Translations under genes and position numbers: made by a program | Shown here: piece after piece, positions 32,081 to 42,502 of the stretch | Numbering within the stretch: the first letter of the stretch is position 1 | Layout: each line of letters begins with the position of its first letter | Assembly (NCBI GenBank): GCA_019671135.1 | Contig: JAHRHY010000017.1 | Coordinates: forward strand, 372,001 to 436,000 | Reading direction: 5' to 3' | DNA from: Linnemannia hyalina | Taxonomy: Eukaryota > Mortierellomycota > Mortierellomycetes > Mortierellales > Mortierellaceae | DNA: 64,000 nucleotides | Notes under the pieces: generated by a model | What the model saw: only the letters and a program-made list of their open reading frames with translations | Told to the model about the DNA's origin: nothing | Database searches by the model: none

Positions 32081-33728
32081 GCATGATGACCTTGATGACC
32101 TTGAGCAAGATAATACTACACACAGTGATTATCCATTCTTCCATCTCTTCCGGGCATTATTCGACCAGGTATGTACGATTGTTAGACTGTTCTTATTACT
32201 TGGTGTACTTGGTTGGTGCTATTAAGATTGTAGTGCTGATATTCATCGCCCTCTCTTTTTGCCTGTAGCATCACAATTGGAAGCTCATCGTGCCCAGCCG
32301 ACCAGCCAAACTCACTGGCCTCCAGTCAATTCTCTTCCGATTTGTTGCAGAGCGTCTGCCTAAATTCAAGAAGCTGCACCGCATGCACAAGAAATAAGTT
32401 TAATCGCATATTAACAACTATTTTTCCTTTATATTAGTGTCGCGGCGTCGATGGTAGCACACCTGGAAATGGAGGATGCACACCGTGTTTTCGGGCTTGC
32501 GGTGATCTCCGAGCTTGCTCCTTTGGTGGTCGACGAGCAGTTTGTGGATGCCGACGAAGCGCTGAGGAGCACTCTGAAAACGACTACAGACGCGGCAAGA
32601 GACTCAAATGGCTACCTTGACGCACAGCGAGTTCAGCTGTTAGCAACTGTCAGGCTTGGAGAGCTAGCATCTAATGCACTGGTGGGGAAGCCGACAGACT
32701 ATCGAGAGAGACGTGTGTTTGAGATCGTGCGCTATTTGTAAGGACGGATACACACTGCTCTGTAAGATCAAGGATGTGCAATGCTACGCAGTGATTCAGA
32801 CACTTATTCATTTTATCTCTCCCAATACCATTTGCCATTCATAGGGCAAAGCTGTCAGAACATCAAGTGGTTGCTCGCCCAAAGGAGACAGAATCAATGA
32901 CTGTTAGGACCTGGCACCAGGTGTTTGATCTGATGTTTGATGGAACTATTATCTTTGTCCTAACGTAAGTGTCGCCTATGCTGCCTTACAGTAACCATCG
33001 TGTACATTTTCTTCGTACTGGATTGTAACCGAAACGACCCGTCTCTCCATACATATCCCACAGAGGCGAGTCCGGCTTATCTTCCACTCGCGAGGAATGA
33101 GAGCAGCATAAGCAGGAGCATGGAGGAGAATTCCCGCCACTGATGCCAAGGAAAGTAGACTTTCTTCTTGTCGCCTCCGTTGACGAGGAACACAAGCTGC
33201 TGCATGTCGAGTTGGTGGACTATGAGCACAAAGGACCAAGAGCAAGCAAGGATGATGTCGCTATACAGCTAAGAAAATCGATACGCCACAATCACTCCAT
33301 TCTATCGCGGCACCCCTGGCGCAAGGAGCTTGTCTTTCTGGACATTAAAGGTATGTCAGCCAAACGATTATTATTACAAATGGCTAGATTAAGCTGCTGC
33401 CGCACGCTAAGGATGGGCTCGACTCATCCACTTTCATTGCCAACAAATAGGGTACACCGGACGAGTCGTGCATATGGTGAAACACGACGGAGTGTATCTT
33501 TGCGCAACTCTCTGTGAAGACTTGAAACTGCCCACCTATGCTGCGGAACTCAGCCAGTTCATAAGCGGAAGAGCGCTTGCCACATTGGAATGGATAAGAG
33601 TATGTCCTCACCTTTAACCAGCGAAACTTGTTACTCTGCATACACTGTTGACATGCATCTACTTACGCACTTTTTTTTATTCCTTGCAAACGTAGGCTCA
33701 ACTCCTGGAGGCAGCAGAAGAGGTCTAA
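32081..33728 (+). pseudogene. Broken gene: PD-(D/E)XK-like nuclease
   Basis: Coding-like segments with matching splice sites can be followed: about 32081-32168 (DYPFFHLFRALFDQ), 32269-32396 (WKLIVPSRPAKLTG), about 32440-32737, 32845-32964, 33064-33350, 33451-33599 and 33696-33728. The core segment reads GESGLSSTREE, then PRKVDFLLVASVDEEHKLLHVELVDYEHK, with an Asp and a later Glu spaced as in PD-(D/E)XK nucleases, and then FLDIKG/YTGRVVHM. TGA at 33098-33100 interrupts the core, and the segment ending near 32396 runs into TAA without a good donor. The start was not found; it begins just after the TnpB-like pseudogene on the same strand. It may be a separate gene or the distal part of the same transcription unit. 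The nuclease assignment is inference from motif spacing. Confidence 0.5.
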
Positions 33729-34628
33729 AAGGAGACTCTGAGGCCGAATAGGCCGCCGTTGATAAGGTCGCTCACACCGCCGCCTGCACTGAAGCAGTGC
33801 CCCTCCACATTTTATTCACCTTCGTCAAAGACGACCTGACGTGGTTGTCATTTTTTCGATAGGCTGCTGTTCAATGAAAGAGGAGAATTATGGCATGGTA
33901 CGGAGCTTTGCCAAGGCATTACATCTCAACATGTTTGGGTAAAGAAAAACAAAAGTAGGGTGAGCTTGCGAGCGGTCTTGAGGATGCCGAGGCGAACCAA
34001 GGAGACGCGAGGGAGTGTATCGTTGGATGGGCGATTTTGTGGAAGAGAAGATATAAGAGGAAGGAAGCAATGAACGAAGGGTCTTTCATACTAGAATTGC
34101 GAAGGGCTGTAAATAACGGATGGTGGCTTGGCCATGCGTGCCTGTTGTGCGCCTTCCAACGACAGAGCCGACCTTTACGAAGATTTCGTGAGGTTCCAAG
34201 CCAAATAAAAAGGCGATACCTCTCGGTCCTTCATGAAGTTCATAGATTATTATGTCCCTGATGGCTCAGCAAGAGATCTGCAACAAGTCAGCAGACAAGG
34301 CTTATAGGCGAAAATATTAGCGCTGCAGCTAGAGAAGCCACATTCTTGAGTTGATTTGTCGTGTCGTGCGGGAAGGCATAGCTGGGCGATTTTTTGGTCT
34401 CTCTCTCTCTTTCTCAACTTTCGCTGGCACCAACAAAGAATCGCCCATGACACCAATTAAATGCAGCCTGTGCCGTTTACCCTTCCTTCAGGGACAAGGA
34501 CGGAAACCGAAAAACAAAATCAAAATGCTCTCATGTCGAAACTCTATTTTCTTCTTCCGTCCAAAGTAACAAACAAGACTTTACCTTTTCCCTCTTGATA
34601 CTTCGTTACCTTTTTTTCTTACCCGGTC
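33729..34628. other. Intergenic region after nuclease island
   Basis: No gene is supported. Nothing resembling the left flank of the island was recognised here, so the right boundary of a possible element is not visible. Confidence 0.45.
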
Positions 34629-34843
34629 ATCCCCACCTCCCTCCAACAAACACTTCTCAGGTTCGCGCCTCCGTGGGCAAGTAGGACGCAATAGGGAAAC
34701 CTATGCCAAATGACCTCCGATGACAATGACGAAAGACAATGCATTAGTGGCTGGGACCCAAAAAAAAAAAAAAAAAAAAAAACATTTTGGAGAATGGATT
34801 TTTACTATTGTACAATGAGTTCATGGCATATAAAAAAGAAGAT

Positions 34844-35281
34844 CTACAGAAGGGCACCAGCAATAGCCACAGCAGCCGCGCCAGCAGCAGCAATCTTGGC
34901 CGACGAGGCACCACAGAACCGACTTCCATCATTAGCAGAAGCAGAGGCAGACACGTTATCGCAGGTACCAGGGACGGCTGCAGAGGCTTCATACAACTCT
35001 CTAAATAGCTTGACCGCTCCTGCGGGACACTTGTCGTCTCCAATGCACCCTTCGATCCAAGTCTTGTTGGCGACTAGACCACACAAACAGGCCTTTTGCT
35101 TGTCGCTAAGCGTCCCGGAGGGAGCAATAAGGTCAGAGTCCACGAGGCCCTTGCAGGCGGGGGCGGCTGCGAATGCGGCGTTCTCGATGCAAGTGGTGCA
35201 GGCGGCGAGGAGTACGGTCTGAGCAGAGACGACGGAGAAGAGGACCATGGTGGCGGCAGCGAGGATGGTGAAGCAACGCAT
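34844..35281 (-). CDS. Small secreted cysteine-rich protein, GPI type (copy A)
   Basis: Single exon, 145 residues. The signal peptide covers about residues 1-20 (ILAAATMVLFSVVSAQ). The mature part has spaced cysteines (ACTTC, PAC, CLCG, GC, KCP, GTC, RFCG), then SRFCGASS followed by an Ala/Gly/Ile hydrophobic tail, the usual form of a GPI-attachment signal. The function is unknown; the layout fits wall-associated or effector-like proteins. Its sister is at 35878-36321. Compared with the sister it lacks a few residues after the signal peptide and has Ile or Glu at several aligned positions. A TATA-like ACTTAAATA (minus strand, around 35358-35368) lies some 75-85 bases upstream of the ATG and is conserved in both copies. 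Confidence 0.82.
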   Translation of the reverse strand: MRCFTILAAATMVLFSVVSAQTVLLAACTTCIENAAFAAAPACKGLVDSDLIAPSGTLSDKQKACLCGLVANKTWIEGCIGDDKCPAGAVKLFRELYEASAAVPGTCDNVSASASANDGSRFCGASSAKIAAAGAAAVAIAGALL

Positions 35282-35352
35282 TTTGGATATGTGTTTTGTG
35301 TTTTTGTGGTGAGTGGTTGTGTGCGGAATGGTACAAAACAATAATGGACGAT

Positions 35353-35368
35353 CCTCAGTATTTAAGTA
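35353..35368 (-). promoter_or_regulatory. TATA-like element upstream of secreted protein copy A
   Basis: The 16-base string whose plus-strand form is cctcagtatttaagta is kept identically in both duplicated units, about 72 bases upstream of this ATG and 94 bases upstream of the sister ATG. Its A/T core and position suggest a core promoter. Confidence 0.45.
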
Positions 35369-35452
35369 TTTTTTGATTTGATTGTCATCGCTCACGAGAA
35401 AATGAACTTAGGTGGACCATCTTTCTTTGGCGCTCTCAAATCCCTCAGAAAC

Positions 35453-35453
<1 letters not shown>

Positions 35454-35485
<32 letters not shown>
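35454..35485. repeat. 32-base poly-A tract
   Basis: Uninterrupted A run in unit 1 of the tandem duplication; only 5 A at the matching place in unit 2. It is a slippage expansion after duplication. Confidence 0.9.
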
Positions 35486-35486
<1 letters not shown>

Positions 35487-35877
35487 GCCACCTTGTCCCT
35501 TGTATCTTTCACGAGAGAAAATGAAAGTATCATGAATTCCCCATGCCTGTTCAAATTCACGAGTAACTGAGATCGAAAAATATTACCCCCTCACACCCCT
35601 CACAGAAAAACTGTTAGCATTGTTCTCGCCCACCTGTCGAAACTCAAAAAGTAACATTTCAATGCCCACTTCCCCACCGCCCTCCAGCAAAAACTTCTCA
35701 GGTTCGCGCCTCCGTGGGCAAGTAGGACGCAATGGGGAAATCTATGCCACATGACCTCCGATGACATTGACGAAAAGACAATGCATTGGCGATTGAGGCC
35801 CAAAAAAAAATATATGAACGTTTTGAAGGATGGGCTTGTACTATTGTACAATGAGTTCATGGCATATAAAAAAAGAT

Positions 35878-36321
35878 CTACAGAAGGGCACCAGCAATAG
35901 CCACAGCAGCTGCGCCAGCAGCAGCAACCTTGACCGACGAGGCGCCGCAGAACCGACTTCCACCATTAGTAGAGGCAGACACGTTATCGCAGGTACCAGG
36001 GGCGGCTGCAAGGCTATCATACGCCTTTTTAAACTGCTGGAACAATTCTGCGGGACACTTGTCGGCTCCTGCGCACGCGTTGGTCCAGGTCTTGTTGGCG
36101 ACCAGGCCACACAAGCAGGTCTTTTGCTTGTCGCTAAGCGTCGCGGAGGGGGCAAAAAGGTTGGTGTTCTGGAGGCCATTGCAGGCTGGGGCGGCGGCGA
36201 TTCCGGCGTTGTTGAGGCAGGTGTTGCAAGCGGCGACGAGGGAGGGGTCGGGCACGGTCTGAGCAGAGACGACGGAGAGGATAACCATGGTAGCGGCGGC
36301 GAGGATGGTGGAGCAACGCAT
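35878..36321 (-). CDS. Small secreted cysteine-rich protein, GPI type (copy B)
   Basis: Single exon, 147 residues, the same architecture as copy A: signal peptide ending VVSAQ, cysteines in ACNTC, PAC, CLCG, AC, KCP, GTC and RFCG, and a hydrophobic Ala-rich tail ending AIAGALL. The core CLCGLVANKTW is identical in the two proteins and carries one N-glycosylation site. Differences are concentrated in the first third of the mature protein and around the FKKAYDSL helix. The gene lies 1.04 kb from copy A in the same orientation as part of the tandem duplication. Function unknown. Confidence 0.82.
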   Translation of the reverse strand: MRCSTILAAATMVILSVVSAQTVPDPSLVAACNTCLNNAGIAAAPACNGLQNTNLFAPSATLSDKQKTCLCGLVANKTWTNACAGADKCPAELFQQFKKAYDSLAAAPGTCDNVSASTNGGSRFCGASSVKVAAAGAAAVAIAGALL

Positions 36322-36414
36322 TTTGGATGTGTTTTGTGTTTTTGTGGTGAAGGGAGGAAGGAGTGCTTGTGTTTGGTGGTGTGCGGAATGGTGACAAAAA
36401 AAATAATGGACGAA

Positions 36415-36430
36415 CCTCAGTATTTAAGTA
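36415..36430 (-). promoter_or_regulatory. TATA-like element upstream of secreted protein copy B
   Basis: Same conserved string as upstream of copy A (plus-strand form cctcagtatttaagta), here about 94 bases before the ATG. Confidence 0.45.
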
Positions 36431-36723
36431 CTTTTTTTTCTTCGTTGTCAATCGCACACGAGAAAATGATCTCGGATGGCATGCCATCTTCACCTTCTTT
36501 CTTCGGTGCTCTCAAATCCCTCAGAAATCAAAAACGCCTCCTTGTCCATAGTATCTTTCACGAGAGAAAATGAAAAGTATCATTTGTTCCCATGCCTGAT
36601 CGGATGCATGAGAAACTGAGATCGAAAAAGAAAAAAAACCCTCTCATAGAAAATTTATTAGCATTGCTCTCGCCCACCTGTCGAAACTCTTATTTTTCTC
36701 TGCACCTCAAAAAGTAAGGTTTC

Positions 36724-37506
36724 GATTCTTGTTCACCAGACGATGTCTCTCTTTACCTCTTGCACTGGCGCTACCTAGAGGGAGGGGGGGGGGGGGGGGG
36801 GTTAAGGCATCGCGCCTTTTCGAGCAAGGTGGTTGTCGATGTCAGTATGTAAAACAACACCCGTACTGAATTGGATCGATGTGGAGAACAAGACGACAAC
36901 AGGAAGGGCTGTTTGAACGAAGAGCACGCCCTACATCTTTCCAAATAGAAAATAAATAAATACGTGTTTAGTGTTTGGATTGTTTCTTAACGATTGAGAG
37001 CCTCTTGCTCACAAAGTTAAACACAGCCCAACCAACATGGTCATGTTTGGGGGTATGTGTGTATGTGTGTGAGTGAGTGAGAGAGAATAAGTGTGAAAGG
37101 GTATGTGGAAACAGGAGAAGAAAAAAAGTTCATTCTTTGATCGCGCACATAAGAAGGATATACCGGGCTAGACACTAATTGATTAGGAGCAACACTCATT
37201 CAGGAGGAGGGGACATCAATAATGGAATACCAGGTATCAAAGGGTGGATCATAATCATCGCACAGCGAGAATGTAAAAAGGTACGAGTTATTATTATGTT
37301 GTTCATAAGTGGTGCTTGGAGGCGCATTTTCCTCTCTTTTCATTTTTTGTCGGCGCTCTCAACTGCTTTAATCAAAGCCTCCGACAATCATTGTTGCTCT
37401 GTCGACTTTCCTTTCATAGTACGGTAATATTCTTTACTCAAAAAAAAAAGGTATTTCATACTCTATCCACGCCAACAGCCGACCAACCAACAACTCAACT
37501 TCAACA
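36724..37506. other. Intergenic region with poly-G tract
   Basis: No gene is supported. An 18-G run (36784-36801) is the only long G homopolymer in the window. A GT/GA-rich stretch lies around 37050-37085. Confidence 0.5.
36784..36801. repeat. 18-base poly-G tract
   Basis: Uninterrupted G run just outside the right end of the tandem duplication. Long G runs are rare here; the others are A/T runs. Confidence 0.9.
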
Positions 37507-40500
37507 TCAAAACTCGCCAGCCTGCTCAGCAAGTCCTCTAAACAACCCCTCCTCCTTCCTCAACAACTCCCCGGGTTCCTCAAACTCCTTCACCCTCCCC
37601 TGTTCCAACACCAAGATCTTATCCGAATCCATTACAGTCTTGATCCTGTGAGCAATCGTCAACACTGTCCTATCCTTGAACTCTTCCCTGATCGTCCTCT
37701 GAATCAGATTGTCCGTTTCTACATCTACGGCCGCTGTGGCTTCGTCGAGGACCAGGACTTTGGTCTTGCGGAGGAGGGCCCGGGCGAGACAGATGAGGGA
37801 TCTTTGGCCGACGGAGAAGTTCTCGCCGTTCTGGGCAACCTCAAAGGAGAGACCGCCAGCAAGGGTAGAGATATGTGACTTGAGATGGGCACGTTCGAGG
37901 GCTGTCCAGAGGTCGGTATCGGAGAGTTCGGAGAAGGGGTCGAGGTTGTCGCGGATGGTGCCTGCGAAAAGGGTTGGGTCTTGCGGGATGATGGCCAGAT
38001 GGCGGCGGAGGTCGGTGAGTCCGAGGGTTGAGATGTCGATACCGTCAATCTCGATCGATCCACCGCTGCGTTGTCCGGAAGAGAAGAGACCTCCAACAAC
38101 CGAGGGCTCAAAAGATTGAGAGGTCGATCCGTTGCCTTGGAGTTTCTTCGTAGACGACAGACCAGAGGAGGGATCACTAGCACGCGCCCAGAAGCTATCG
38201 GCAGCCTCAATGATCCGGAACAGCGCCAGTGTCAACGACGACTTTCCAGCGCCAGTACGACCAACAATCCCAACCTTCTCTGCGGGCGCCACCGAAAACG
38301 ACACATCCTTGATGACCAGATCTAACCCCTCCCTGTACCTTGTCGAGTAGTTCTTGAAGACAACATGACCCTTTTGAGGCCAGTTCTCGGGAAGCATCAC
38401 GCCAGTCTTGACGGGGGCCTCGGTCGGTTTCTGAGAATACTCCAGCACACGCTCGACAGAGATCAATAGGTTCTGGGTCTCGCAAATAGTCCGAACAAAG
38501 TAGTTGATGTAACCCACAATACCCAACGCATAACTCAATGCCAAACCGACCAAACTCGGATCCAGCTTGTCGACATACAAGACCGCAAGCGCCGCGGCTG
38601 AGAAGTTGACGACTCCACCCAAGATCTCGACCCGGACCTGGAGCCAGCGGTTGATGGTGAGGAAGACATACTGTCGGATGGTCGCCAAGTCGGCATGGGT
38701 TTCATTCTGCGCCACAAACTGCTGCACCAGCCCCCTCATAACCCGGATAGTCGTCACTCCAGAAATTGTCTCACTGAAATGCTGATACAACGGCGACTTT
38801 GATATAGAAATAAGCCGACGCAGACTATTAGCTGACCGGATATAATAATCCTGGACTAGGAAGAACATGAACGCTAACGGGGGCACGGCAACTAAGAACA
38901 TCGGCGTCGCATACCCAATAATCAACAGCGTCCCGGTAATATGAAAGATAAACCCGATCATATCATTATAGTTCTCGGGCAATTGCGAGTCAATCGCTCC
39001 CACGTCCGACGAGAACCGGTTGACGATGCGGCCTTGGGGGGTGGTGTCAAAGAAGCTCATGGGCAGACGAAGGATGCGAGTTAAGAGAGCATCGTGGAGG
39101 GTTCGGGCGGCTTTGATACCACAGACGACTTGACTGACATAGTTGACAAAGACGTCGAGGATGACGTAGATGAGGATCATGAAGCCGTAGACGGCGAGGT
39201 AGTAGGATGCCTTCTTGGCTGCTGGGCCACCATGTTCTTCTTGTTCAGAGTCGCTGATCCAGTGGCGGAGCCAGAAGTTTGTGAGGATGTGGGAGCACAT
39301 TGATGTTGTGAATAGGGTTACACACAACAGCGCGTTCCTGTACGTGCTATTTGTATCGAATGAAGAAAAAAGGCAGAAGCTTATTTAGTCGTCGAAGAAA
39401 ATATGAATACTGAGAGTCATATATCAACAAAGGAAGAATAAGAACTTACACCGCACGAACATAAGCAGCAGCAATGTCCCAGCCAACTCTGCCATCCTCC
39501 ATGGTCTCATCCGCAACCAGTTCACCAGACTTTTCGCCATCACCGCCCTTCTTGTCATCCTCCTCCTCCTCAACAATGGTGTTTCTCTCGCTGTCAACAT
39601 CATCCTCTTCCGCCACCGCTTCAACGGCCGTAGAATTGCGTTGGTGGTGCTTGGTTGTCTTCTTACTCTTCTTGGTCACAGAAAAGTCCTTGATGAGCTG
39701 ATAGAACGCGCCGCGAGAATCCATCAACTGCTGGTACCCACCCATCTCAGAAACAGCCCCATCCTTCAACACCACAATCTGATCGACATTCTCCAAATGA
39801 TGAATCCCATGGGTCAGCAGCACACGCGTCTTGTCCTTCAACAGCCCCTGGGGTCCAAGCAAGTGCAGCCACAGATGCTGGTCGACATGAGCATCGACCG
39901 CACTCAGAGGATCGTCCAGCAAGTACACATCCGCATCCTGGTAGGCCGCACGAGCAAGAGACACGCGTTGCTTTTGGCCACCAGAGAGGTTGATACCGCG
40001 TTCTCCAATCTCAGTCTGGTCACCGGCGGGAAGCATCTCGAGGTCGGGGCGAAGTCCACTGGCGGTCACGATCCGATCGTAGAGGTCCTGGTCAAAGGGT
40101 TTACCAAAGAGAATGTTATTCCTAACGGTTGCATTACAGATCCATGCTTGTTGGGGCACGTAGGCGACATCGCCGTACACTTTGACTGTTCCTTGCTTCT
40201 TGTACATCTCGCCCATGATTGCGTTCAATAAGGATGACTTTCCCTGACCGATGCGGCCGACAATGGCTGTGAGAGATCCGGCGGCGATGTCGAGGTTGAT
40301 GTTGAAAAGGACTGGCCGGCAGGGGGTGTGGGTAGTGGTGGTAGTAGATCCAGAGAGCAGAGGTTGGCGCTCAGCCTCCGCAACAGAGAGCCCAGGGGTA
40401 TCAGCATCGACAACATCAGAACCAGTGCCGAAAGGCTGCTCCTTCTCCCATGCAAAAGTACCATCCTCAATCTCAATCGCCATAGCCTTCCTGCCCTTAC

Positions 40501-42502
40501 GATCCTGCTGCCGACTAAACCGCTGAACGATAGTGGTGTCAATCTCCTCCTGGACCAAGAAAGACTCGATACGCTTGATTCCGATATTGACAGCAATGGT
40601 CATGGAGATGGCCATGGAGGCGAGGCCGAGGGGTTTGTTCAACATTCCAAAGAGACCCATGCTGACAAAGATGACTTCGGGCGTCATACGTCCAGGAGTA
40701 AAGTTAGGTCCGCCGATAGTCGAGTAGACAGAGAAGGTTGCCAGGGCCATGAGTAAAGTGATAGAGGAGAAGAAGATTGCGAAACAGGAACGGACAGTGG
40801 CGAGGGACTTTTCTGCCTTGATTTCGAGTGCACGTTGGCTATCGATCTTCTTGCGGAACGCGTCTTCCCTATTGGAAGGTGAAGAGGAATGATTAGACCT
40901 TGGGAGTGACGGCAGATAAAATTATTTTTATCAACATGCCGCGTCGCAAGAGGAATAGGAGACGTACCAGCCATAGAGCTTGACAATCTTGATATTGGAC
41001 AGGACCTCAGACATCACCCTTACACGAGCATCCATCTGCTTCATCTTATCCTCCTCATAAACACTCATAAATCCCGCAAACTTGCCCTGGATCGGCGTAA
41101 TAATAAAAAACATAGCAAAGCCCGCAAACAACGACCATCCCAAGATCCTGTACAACAAGAAGCTGCCCACAATCAGCTCAGTAGGGAGGACGAACAAGAA
41201 CAGCAAAACGTTGGCCGCCATGGACCACTTCTCGGCATCGACTGCCATATGGTTGGTAATCTCGCCGACAGTGCTCTTTTGACGGGCCTGAGGGGAAAGC
41301 TTGAGACTCTTGCGGTAGATCATCGCAACAGTGGCCGCGCGGAGCTGGTAGCCCATCTCGAACAGACCTTGACTCGATCCGGCAATTAAGATCGTGGCGG
41401 CGATGTTGGCGACAAGGATACCCAGAGCGATCAAGAGACCATACTGGATCGATGGTGGCTCTGTGCCCTCGCGGATGGCGTTATGGTAATCGGCAAAGAA
41501 GCCAAGCAGCTTGCCAAAGATGGCTGGCGGCATAAAGTACAAGAAGGTTCCGAGCAGACGACCCAACATCAAAAAAACGATGCGGTCCTTGAAAGAACTT
41601 AAGACAGCCTTGAACATTGAGGGACGTTTGCCTTTGCAGCTGGCAGCAGCGACCTCCTTCTCCCACGCAGCATTGACGCGTTCAAAGTTTGCGTGGGTCA
41701 TGAGCTCAGTAGGGACAATGCCATCAATATCCTCAGGGCGAAGAGCACGCTCAGCTCCGATGGAGATGGTCTCTTGGGCATAGTGGAAGGTCCATCTGGA
41801 CCAGAGGTTGGCCTGTTGGTAAGGGGTGAGATGTTCCTGTTGGCGACTGGCGATCTGGACCTTGGTGTTGTGACGGGGGAGGGCTTCGATAACAAAGGCG
41901 GAGGCGATGACGATAGTAAAAGCGACAAGGTTCTGGAAAGAGATGTCGTTGGCAGGAGGGATATCGAGGTTCTGGTGAAGGATGAAGAGTGAGAGCGAGG
42001 AAGCGACGATGGTGACGAGGTAGTAGACGAACAGGTAATCTGACGATCGAATCTCGTAGCGGTGCTCCATTTGATTCACTTTCAGCGCCGTCGCCTAAAA
42101 TTAGAAAGAAAGAAAGGAAGCAGGTGTCAGAATTGATGTTTCATTTTATCACGCGCACAAACAACGTTGTCATGACATTAAATATAGTTCATATACCCAT
42201 GCGACAAACATGAGGAGGGCACCGAGAGGGAGACCGTTAGATGCAGAAGGAGAAGCTGCGATGTAGAGGGCAAGGGTAGATCCAAGAGCTATCAAGAGCT
42301 GAGTAGGCCAGTAGATCCACGCAGTGCGACCATAGCTGTGAGGGGTGCGTTTCTTCTTGAGCCATAGGATGCGAGAGACGAAAGTGAGAGTAGCGATGAC
42401 AGCAGGGAGGCCGAGGAGGGTAGAGTATCCGCCATGGTGCATCAGGTACTCGATCCAGACCTTTGTAGGATCACTCTGGTCTATCGTGAGGGCTGTTGGC
42501 AT
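37507..42502 (-). CDS. ABCC-type (MRP/YCF1-like) ABC transporter
   Basis: Four exons on the minus strand: 42502-42197, 42094-40968, 40868-39450 and 39346-37507, giving 1563 residues. An N-terminal TMD0-like hydrophobic region (exons 1-2) precedes two transmembrane-nucleotide-binding halves. NBD1 has Walker A GRIGQGKSS (near 682), signature LSGGQKQR (near 768) and Walker B VYLLDDPLSAVD, with Asp where catalytic Glu usually sits. NBD2 has Walker A GRTGAGKSS (near 1312), signature FSVGQRSL (near 1459) and Walker B VLVLDEATAAVD with the Glu. This asymmetry is typical of ABCC proteins, which export glutathione conjugates, drugs or organic anions across vacuolar or plasma membranes. A Lys/Glu-rich linker follows NBD1, and a roughly 50-residue Ser/Gly-rich insertion sits after Walker A of NBD2. 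The substrate is unknown. Confidence 0.93.

Larger units (their letters stand above)
34629..36723. repeat. Tandem segmental duplication, two units of about 1.04 kb
   Basis: Unit 1 (about 34629-35660) and unit 2 (about 35665-36723) match over coding and flanking sequence, offset by about 1040 bases. Shared landmarks include ggttcgcgcctccgtgggca (from 34661 and 35702), tgagttcatggcatataaaa, the two coding regions, cctcagtatttaagta and ctcgcccacctgtcgaaact. The units have diverged by many substitutions and by homopolymer length: 32 A at 35454-35485 in unit 1 against 5 A in unit 2, and 23 A at 34760-34782 against 9. Confidence 0.9.
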
